Source of the DNA: Micromonospora tarensis
GTDB taxonomy: Bacteria > Actinomycetota > Actinomycetes > Mycobacteriales > Micromonosporaceae
Reading direction: 5' to 3'
Length of the DNA stretch: 36,382 nucleotides
Assembly (NCBI RefSeq): GCF_016803395.1
Contig: NZ_JAEVHL010000039.1
Coordinates: forward strand, 1 to 36,382
The notes below the pieces were generated by a model that was not told the DNA's origin, did no database searches, and saw nothing but the letters and a program-made list of their open reading frames with translations. Position 1 is the first letter of the stretch. Every line of letters begins with the position of its first letter. Made by a program: the position numbers and the translations under genes. Below are positions 26,380-32,800 of this stretch, one piece after another.

Positions 26380-28059
26380 GTGGGATACGTGGACGTGGCA
26401 GGGGTCGGGCACATCCTGCCCGACGGTCGGGAACTCTTCGCCGACGTGTCGTTCCGGGTCGGGGAGGGCAGCAAGGTCGCCCTGGTCGGGCCGAACGGCG
26501 CGGGGAAGACGACGCTGCTGAGGATGGTCGCTGGCGACCTGCCGATACGCACCGGTGTCGTCGCACGCGCCGGTGGGCTGGGCGTGATGCGCCAGTTCAT
26601 CGGCATGATCGGTGACGAGTCCACCCTCGCCGACCTGGCGTTGTCACTGGCCCCGCCGGCGCTGCGCGACGCCGGCCGCCGGCTCGGCGAGACCGAGACG
26701 GCCATGCGCGCCGCCGAGGCCCTCGGAAAGTTCAGCAACGCCGCGAGCAGGGCCCAACTGGCGTACGCCGACGCGCTCGGGACCTGGGGCGAGACCGGTG
26801 GGTACGACGCCGAGGTGCTCTTCGACACCGTCGCGACAATCGTGCTCGACAAGCAGTGGGACGCCGTCCGGGACCGGCCGGTGCGTACCCTCTCCGGCGG
26901 CCAGCAGAAGCGCTTTGCCCTGGAGTTGCTGCTGCGCGGACCGGACGAGGTGCTGCTGCTCGACGAGCCGGACAACTTCCTCGACGTGCCCGGCAAGCGC
27001 TGGCTGGAGGCGCGACTGCGCGAGTCGACGAAGTCGGTGCTCTACGTCTCGCACGACCGCGAACTCCTGGCACAGAGCGCCGACCGGGTGGTCGCCGTCG
27101 AGGGTGGCAGCGCCTGGGTGCACCCGGGCGGCTTCGCCAGCTGGCACGACGCGCGGACGGCCCGGCACGCCCGCCTCGACGAGCTGCGCCGGCGCTGGGA
27201 CGAGGAGCACCAGAAGCTGCGCGAGTTGATGCTGATGTACAAGCAGAAAGCCGCGTACAACGACGGGTTGGCCTCGCGCTACCAGGCCGCGCAGACCCGG
27301 CTGCGCAAGTTCGAGGAGGCCGGGCCGCCGCCCGTACCCCCGAAGGACCAGGACATCCGGATGCGGTTGAGCGGCGGACGGACCGGCAAGCGCGCGGTGG
27401 TCTGCGAGCAGCTCGAGCTGGACGGCCTGACGTTCCCCTTCGACCTGGAGATCTGGTACGGCGACCGGGTGGCGGTGCTCGGTGCCAACGGCACCGGCAA
27501 GTCGCACTTCCTGCGGTTGTTGGCGCGCGGTGGCACCGACCCGGACCCGGCGAACGGGCCGGTCGACGGGGCGGGCGCGCTGGCTCCGGTGGCGCACGAC
27601 GGCACCGCCCGGCTCGGCGCCCGGGTTCGCCCCGGGCACTTCTCGCAGACCCACGACCGACCGGAGCTGATGTCGAAGACGCTTGTCGAGATCCTCTGGC
27701 GGGGCGACGAGCACCGCACCGGAATGGACCGGCACGCGGCGATGGGGGTGCTCAGTCGCTACGAGTTGGCCGCGCAGGGCGACCAGCGCTTCGGCACGCT
27801 CTCCGGTGGGCAGCAGGCCCGGTTTCTGGTGCTGCTGCTGGAGCTGTCCGGGGCGACCCTGCTGCTGCTCGACGAGCCCACCGACAACCTCGACCTGGCC
27901 AGCGCGGAAGCGCTCGAAGCGGGCCTGAACGCGTTCGAGGGGACGGTGATCGCGGTCACCCATGACCGTTGGTTCACCCGCTCCTTCGACCGGTTCGTGC
28001 TCTTCCGTGGCGACTGTGAGGTGGTGGAGACCCCGGAACCGGTCTGGGACGTCGGCTGA
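26380..28059 (+). CDS. ABC-F family ATP-binding protein
   Basis: A soluble protein with two ABC domains and no membrane segments. The first has GPNGAGKTT (37-45), LSGGQQKR and LLLDEPDNFLDVPG; the second has GANGTGKS (about 367-374), LSGGQQAR and LLLLDEPTDNLDL. A linker of about 80 residues with a long charged helix (nt about 27150-27350) joins them. ABC-F proteins act on the ribosome, as translation factors or antibiotic-protection factors; which role applies here cannot be told. GTG at 26380 lies 6 nt after CAGGAT; the ATG at 26344 is an alternative 12 codons longer. In the first Walker B the usual T after DEP is D (DEPDNFLD). Confidence 0.93.
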   Translation: MGYVDVAGVGHILPDGRELFADVSFRVGEGSKVALVGPNGAGKTTLLRMVAGDLPIRTGVVARAGGLGVMRQFIGMIGDESTLADLALSLAPPALRDAGRRLGETETAMRAAEALGKFSNAASRAQLAYADALGTWGETGGYDAEVLFDTVATIVLDKQWDAVRDRPVRTLSGGQQKRFALELLLRGPDEVLLLDEPDNFLDVPGKRWLEARLRESTKSVLYVSHDRELLAQSADRVVAVEGGSAWVHPGGFASWHDARTARHARLDELRRRWDEEHQKLRELMLMYKQKAAYNDGLASRYQAAQTRLRKFEEAGPPPVPPKDQDIRMRLSGGRTGKRAVVCEQLELDGLTFPFDLEIWYGDRVAVLGANGTGKSHFLRLLARGGTDPDPANGPVDGAGALAPVAHDGTARLGARVRPGHFSQTHDRPELMSKTLVEILWRGDEHRTGMDRHAAMGVLSRYELAAQGDQRFGTLSGGQQARFLVLLLELSGATLLLLDEPTDNLDLASAEALEAGLNAFEGTVIAVTHDRWFTRSFDRFVLFRGDCEVVETPEPVWDVG

Positions 28060-28091
28060 CCGGTCCCCGGCGACGGCGGGTCCGGCCGGCA

Positions 28092-28097
28092 TAGGGT
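28092..28097 (+). promoter_or_regulatory. -10 element of a probable leaderless promoter for the aldo/keto reductase
   Basis: TAGGGT lies 7 nt before the GTG start at 28105, so transcription would begin at the start codon. No clear -35 is present. It is the best match of the several leaderless-type starts in this part of the window. Confidence 0.5.
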
Positions 28098-28104
28098 GGA
28101 TCTC

Positions 28105-29058
28105 GTGACTGAGATGACCTATCGCCGGCTGGGCGACTCCGGGCTCGTGGTGTCCGTGGTCGGCATCGGCTGCAACAACTTCGGCCGCAAGCTCGACCTC
28201 GACGGCACCCGCGCGGTGGTGGACGCCGCCCTGGACGCCGGGATCACCCTCTTCGACACCGCCGACATCTACGGCGAGCCGCAGGGTGGTTCCGAGGAGC
28301 TGCTCGGGCAGGCGCTCAAGGGCCGCCGGGACGACGTGGTGGTGGCCACCAAGTTCGGGATGGACATGAACGGCCTCAACGGGCCGGACTACGGCGCGCG
28401 TGGTGCGCGGCGCTACATCGCCCGCGCGGTGGAGGCGTCGCTGCGCCGGCTCGGCACCGACCACATCGACCTGTACCAGCTGCACGAGCCCGACCCGGGC
28501 ACCCCGATCGACGAGACCCTGGCCGCCCTGGACGACCTGGTCCGCGACGGCAAGGTGCGCTACCTGGGCAACTCCAACTTCGCCGGCTGGCAGATCGCCG
28601 ACGCCGACTGGGTGGCCTCGTCCAACGGCCGGGCCCGGTTCATCAGCGCGCAGAACCACTACAGCCTGCTGGAGCGGTCCGTGGAGGCCGAGGTGATCCC
28701 GGCGTGTGAGCGGTTCGGCCTCGGCATGCTGCCGTTCTTCCCGCTCGCCAACGGTCTGCTCACCGGCAAGTACAAGCGCGAGGCACAGCCGCCGGCCGGC
28801 AGCCGGCTCTCCGGCGGGGGCCGGTACGCGGAGCGGCTCGCCGCGGCCGACTGGGACACCATCGAGGCGATCGAGGCGTACGCGGCCGAGCGGGGTCTGA
28901 GCATGCTCCAGGTGGCGATCGGTGGGCTGGCCGCCCAGCCGGCGGTGACCTCGGTGATCGCCGGTGCCACCACCCCGGAGCAGGTGCGCGCCAACGCCGC
29001 CGCCGGCACCTGGGAGCCCAGCGACGAGGACCTGGCCGCGCTGCGCGCGATCCTCTGA
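28105..29058 (+). CDS. Aldo/keto reductase
   Basis: A NADPH-dependent oxidoreductase of the AKR superfamily (YajO/YgaX-like branch). The product of 317 residues shows the (beta/alpha)8 hallmarks: the tetrad residues in LFDTADIYG (D and Y), VVVATKFG (K) and IDLYQLHEPD (H), and the GNSNFAGW and NADPH-binding segments near the end (AGATTPEQVRAN). GTG at 28105 is 7 nt after a perfect -10 (TAGGGT at 28092-28097), consistent with a leaderless mRNA. The substrate is unknown. It is convergent with the following minus-strand genes. Confidence 0.93.
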   Translation: MTEMTYRRLGDSGLVVSVVGIGCNNFGRKLDLDGTRAVVDAALDAGITLFDTADIYGEPQGGSEELLGQALKGRRDDVVVATKFGMDMNGLNGPDYGARGARRYIARAVEASLRRLGTDHIDLYQLHEPDPGTPIDETLAALDDLVRDGKVRYLGNSNFAGWQIADADWVASSNGRARFISAQNHYSLLERSVEAEVIPACERFGLGMLPFFPLANGLLTGKYKREAQPPAGSRLSGGGRYAERLAAADWDTIEAIEAYAAERGLSMLQVAIGGLAAQPAVTSVIAGATTPEQVRANAAAGTWEPSDEDLAALRAIL

Positions 29059-29104
29059 GCGCGGCGGGGCGCGTGCCGCGTTCGTGCTCGGGGGCGCGCC
29101 GCGC

Positions 29105-29184
29105 TTGATCCACTCGCGTTCCTTGAAGTCGGGGTGATCTGTCGTGCGGGACACCCCGATTTCACTGACGCCGAGTCGATCACG
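29105..29184. repeat. Long imperfect inverted repeat in a convergent gap
   Basis: The arm at 29105-29136 pairs with 29152-29184, with GGGGTG/CACCCC next to the 15-nt loop and matching GATC, ACTC and GCGTC blocks outward. The unit, about 80 nt, sits between a plus-strand and a minus-strand gene and could end transcription from both sides. It resembles dispersed intergenic repeats of Micromonosporaceae, but only one copy lies here. Confidence 0.6.
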
Positions 29185-29205
29185 AGCCGATCAGGCGACA
29201 CCGGG

Positions 29206-29231
29206 CCGGGCCGCTCGTCGCGGCGGCCCGG
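29206..29231 (-). terminator. Hairpin downstream of the small anchored-protein gene
   Basis: CCGGGCCGC (29206-29214) pairs with GCGGCCCGG (29223-29231) around an 8-nt loop. On the minus strand it lies 22 nt after the stop at 29253, fitting its terminator. Confidence 0.55.
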
Positions 29232-29252
29232 TTGTTGGAGCGCTGCCGTCTG

Positions 29253-29777
29253 TCAGTTGGTGCGGCGGCGGCCGAACAGCATGGCCACCCCCATCGCCAG
29301 GGCGACCAGCACCAGGCCGGCCGCCGCGAACGGCCACCAGCCGGCAGCCGCCCCGGGTTCGCCGTCTGACCTGGTCACCGCGACCGGCGCGGGCGCCGGC
29401 GGAGACTGTGCCGCCTTCGCCTGCACCGTGGCGGTGGCCTCGCTGCGCAGCGGAGCGGGGGAGTTAACCGTCACCTTCCAGGTGCCGGTGGAGAGCACCG
29501 GGCCACTGCTGTAGAAGCCCTGCCCCTCCGGCTGCGGTTCCAGCTGCACCGGGCCGACCCGCTGGCCGTCCGGGCCGGTGGCGGTGAGGACCAGCCGCAC
29601 CACCTGCTCCAGCCGGCGACCATCGGCGTAGCTGGCCTGGATGGTGACGCCCTGCGCGCCGTCACCGGCCACCGTGAGCTTGAGTTTGTCGGCCTGCGCG
29701 GCCGCCGGGGCAGCGGCGAACAGGGTCAGGGCCAGCCCGGCGAACACGGCGGCCAACACCTTGCGGATACCCGTCAC
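29253..29777 (-). CDS. Small secreted protein with C-terminal membrane anchor (unknown function)
   Basis: The product of 174 residues has a signal peptide (MTGIRKVLAAVFAGLALTLF then AAAPAAAQA), a beta-rich domain of about 85 residues resembling CopC/YtkA-like folds (with GTWKVTVNSP), a Pro/Ala linker, and a C-terminal membrane helix ending GRRRTN. There is no LPXTG motif. The GTG at 29777 is chosen over the ATG at 29783 because GAGGAG lies 6 nt before it, whereas it abuts the ATG. No copper ligands are evident. It lies 72 nt after the large secreted-protein gene on the same strand, beyond a strong terminator. Confidence 0.7.
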   Translation of the reverse strand: MTGIRKVLAAVFAGLALTLFAAAPAAAQADKLKLTVAGDGAQGVTIQASYADGRRLEQVVRLVLTATGPDGQRVGPVQLEPQPEGQGFYSSGPVLSTGTWKVTVNSPAPLRSEATATVQAKAAQSPPAPAPVAVTRSDGEPGAAAGWWPFAAAGLVLVALAMGVAMLFGRRRTN

Positions 29778-29803
29778 GGACATCTCCTCGCTACCGATGA
29801 GGG

Positions 29804-29841
29804 AGGCCCCTCCCCGACGCCGGAGCGTCGGGGAGGGGCCT
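29804..29841 (-). terminator. Terminator of the large secreted-protein gene
   Basis: AGGCCCCTCCCCGACGC (29804-29820) pairs perfectly with GCGTCGGGGAGGGGCCT (29825-29841) around a 4-nt loop. On the minus strand it begins 7 nt after the stop codon. Its 17 bp make it one of the two strongest hairpins in the window. It separates the large gene from the small one. Confidence 0.8.
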
Positions 29842-29848
29842 CGTCGGA

Positions 29849-32800
29849 TCAGAGCTGGCGACCGGGTGCCAGCCGGGTGGCGTCGCCACCGAGCCGCCCG
29901 GTGCCCTTCACCGTTTCGCCGTCGTTCGCCTTGACGCCCGCCTTGCTGGCCGCGCCGCCAAGCCGAACGATCATGGCGTCGGCGTCCCGGATCAGGACGT
30001 CCCGGACCTCCGCCTCGCCCACCAGAGCGGTGTCGGAGGCGAGCGCCCGGAACGCGGTCAGCTGCCGCACCGCCGCCTTGTCGTCGCCGGCCGCCTCGGA
30101 CTTGCGGACGGCGTCGAGCTTGTTGGTCAGCTGCTTGTGCGCCTTGGCCGAGAGCCGCCCCGTCGCCTTGAACCGGTCCAGCAGACCCTGCATGTCCCGG
30201 AACGAGGTGGTGACGAAGAACCGGACCGACCAGGTGGTCTCGTTGCCCGCCTTGTCGGTCGCGGTCACGGTCAGCTCGTGCAGGCCGAGCGACAGCTCGT
30301 ACATGGCCTGCAGGGTGCCGCTGGCGTACGCCTGGCCGTCCAACTTGCCGACCACCGACGCGATGCCGGAGGTCGGGTCGACGGCCTGCCAGGACACCCG
30401 AACGTCCTGGCTGTCACCGTAGAGCTGGCCGTCGGCGATCCCGGAGACCAGCAGCGTCGGCTTGCTGCCGTCGATCTTCAAGACCGCAGACTTGAGCGTC
30501 TCGGCGTTGCCCGCCTTGTCCGTCGAGCGGTACAGCAGCTCGTGCTGCCCGTCACCGGTCACCTCGACCGGCTCCGAGTACGGCGTCCACGCGCCACCGT
30601 CCAGCGACCACTCCACCGTCTTGACGCCGGAGCCGGCGTCGGTCGAGGTCAGCACCACCGGGATCGTCCCGTTGTGCCAGCCGGCGTCGTTCGCCGGAGC
30701 GAACGTCGCAGTGGTCACCGGCGCGGTGGCGTCGATCTTGGCCGAGACGGTCTTGGTCGCCTCCACGTTGCCGGCCTTGTCCGTCGAGCGGAACCGCAGC
30801 TCGTGCTCGCCGTCCCCGCTGACCTGCACCGGTTCGGTGTACGCCGTCCAGGTGGTGGCACCGTCCAGCTGGTACTCGGTGCTGGCGAGCCCGCTACCGC
30901 CGGCCTCGTCGGCGGCGGTGAGGGTCACCGTCACCGGCCCGGTGTACCACCCCTCGGTGGGGGTGCCGGACACCGCGGCCGTGGTCACCGGCGCGGTCTC
31001 GTCGGCCACCTTGGTGCTCAACCGGAAGTAGTCGAACGCGGCGGTCTTCGAGGCCGTCTGGTTGGCGCCGAGGGTGAACAGCCCGACCTTCGGGGTGGCA
31101 CCCACAGCGGTGTTGGTGAGCGCCTCCAACGCGGTCCACGTCGTCCCGTCCGCCGAGTACGACGCGGTGAACGTGTCACCGGTGCGGGCCAGGCGCAGGT
31201 GCCACACCGCCGACGTGAGGCTGGTCGCCTCCGGCTGCGGGCTCTGCACCGCCCCGCCGACCTCGCTGCGGAACTCGATCCGCCGCGTCACCGCCTGGCC
31301 GGCCTGGTTGTCCGCGATGAAGTCGAACTTCAGGTAGTTGTCGTCGTCCGCCTGCACGAGCAGACCGGCCTGCTGGTACTGCTCGTTCAGCAGGCTGCCG
31401 TCGACCTTCGTCTCCAGGGTCCAGTCGCCGGACGGCGCGGTCTGCAGGATGAAGTTCTTCGGCCCGGTGTTGTCGGTGCCGTAGATGTCACCGTTGGGCA
31501 CGTCGATGCGCAGCGCACCATCGGTGACCCGGTAACCGGTCGGGTCCTCCCGCACGATCGCGTCCCACCGGCACTTGTCCAGCGTGCTGCCGGTGAACTC
31601 GTCCGACGGGTCGACCGGCCCGGCCGGGGCGTCCGGCGTCACCTGGAACGAGTCGAAGGCCGCGTCGACGACCGGCGCCTCGGTGCCGCCGTTGAGTGCG
31701 AAGACCCCGATCCGCGGGTTGGCGATGCCGGCCAGCGCTGCCGAACGGCCGACCGGGGTGAAGGTCTGCCCGTCGGCCGAGGAGGCCGCGGTCAGGTTCG
31801 TCCCGTCGCTGGTGATCCGCAGGTACACGGCGTCACCCGCCGGAGCGGCGGCGCTGTCGGTGGACTCGTTGCGCGGCGTGGCCGCCGCCTCCCGGATGAA
31901 CTCCACCCGCCGGCTGCCGTTGTACAGCAGGTCCAGCTTGGCGTAGTTGTCGTCGTCGCCGTAGACGATGACGCCGGCCTGCTGGTAGTTGGCCGTCACC
32001 GGCAGGGTGACCTTGGTGGTCATCTCCCAGGCGCCGGTCGGGGCCGCCTGGAGCACCAGGTTGGTGGCGTCGTTGCGAGCGCCGTAGAGGTCACCCACCG
32101 AGGTGGGCAGCCGCAGCGCGCCGCCACTGACCGAGTAGAGCTGGTTCTCCCGGATGACGCTGGTCCAGCGCTCCTTGTCGAGGCTGTTGCCGTTGAAGTC
32201 GTCCGAACGCGCCCCGAAGCAGGACGTGTCCGGCGCGTCGACCTTCACCGGCACCGTGGCGTACGACTTGGCGCCCTTGCTGTCGGTCACCGTGAGGGTG
32301 GCCGTGAAGGTGCCCGGGCTGGTGTAGGTGTGGCTGGCGTCCACTGTGGTCGCCGTACCGCCGTCACCGAAGTCCCAGGCGTACGTCAGCGGGGTGTCGC
32401 CCTCGGCGTCGGTGGCCGTGCCGTCGAAGGCGACGGTGACCGGCGCGGTGCCGGTGGCCGGGGTGGCCGTGGCACTGACCGTCGGCGGCCCGTTCTCGGT
32501 GACACCGCGACCGACGAAGTCCATCCAGTTGACGTTGAACAGCGAACCGGTGCCGCCGTTCGGGTCACGGGCCAGGAAGAACAGCGAACCGCTCGCCGCG
32601 CCGGTGACCGGCGCGCTCACGTCCGTGTACGTCTGCCACCCGCCGGTCGCCGGCACGGTGGCCGTGGCGACCACCGGTCCGTCGACCGCACCCGCGCGGA
32701 CCTCGATCCGACCACCAGCGGCGGCCCAGGCGGCCCGGAAGCGGATCTCGGTGATGTTTGTCAGGTTCGCCGGGGCGAGCGACCACCAGTCGCCGTCCTC

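Noticed and set aside
25653..26996. Extended N-terminus of the minus-strand membrane protein across the methyltransferase and ABC-F genes
   Set aside because: The extra part is antisense to two clear genes; the real N-terminus lies at 25652 or 25631.
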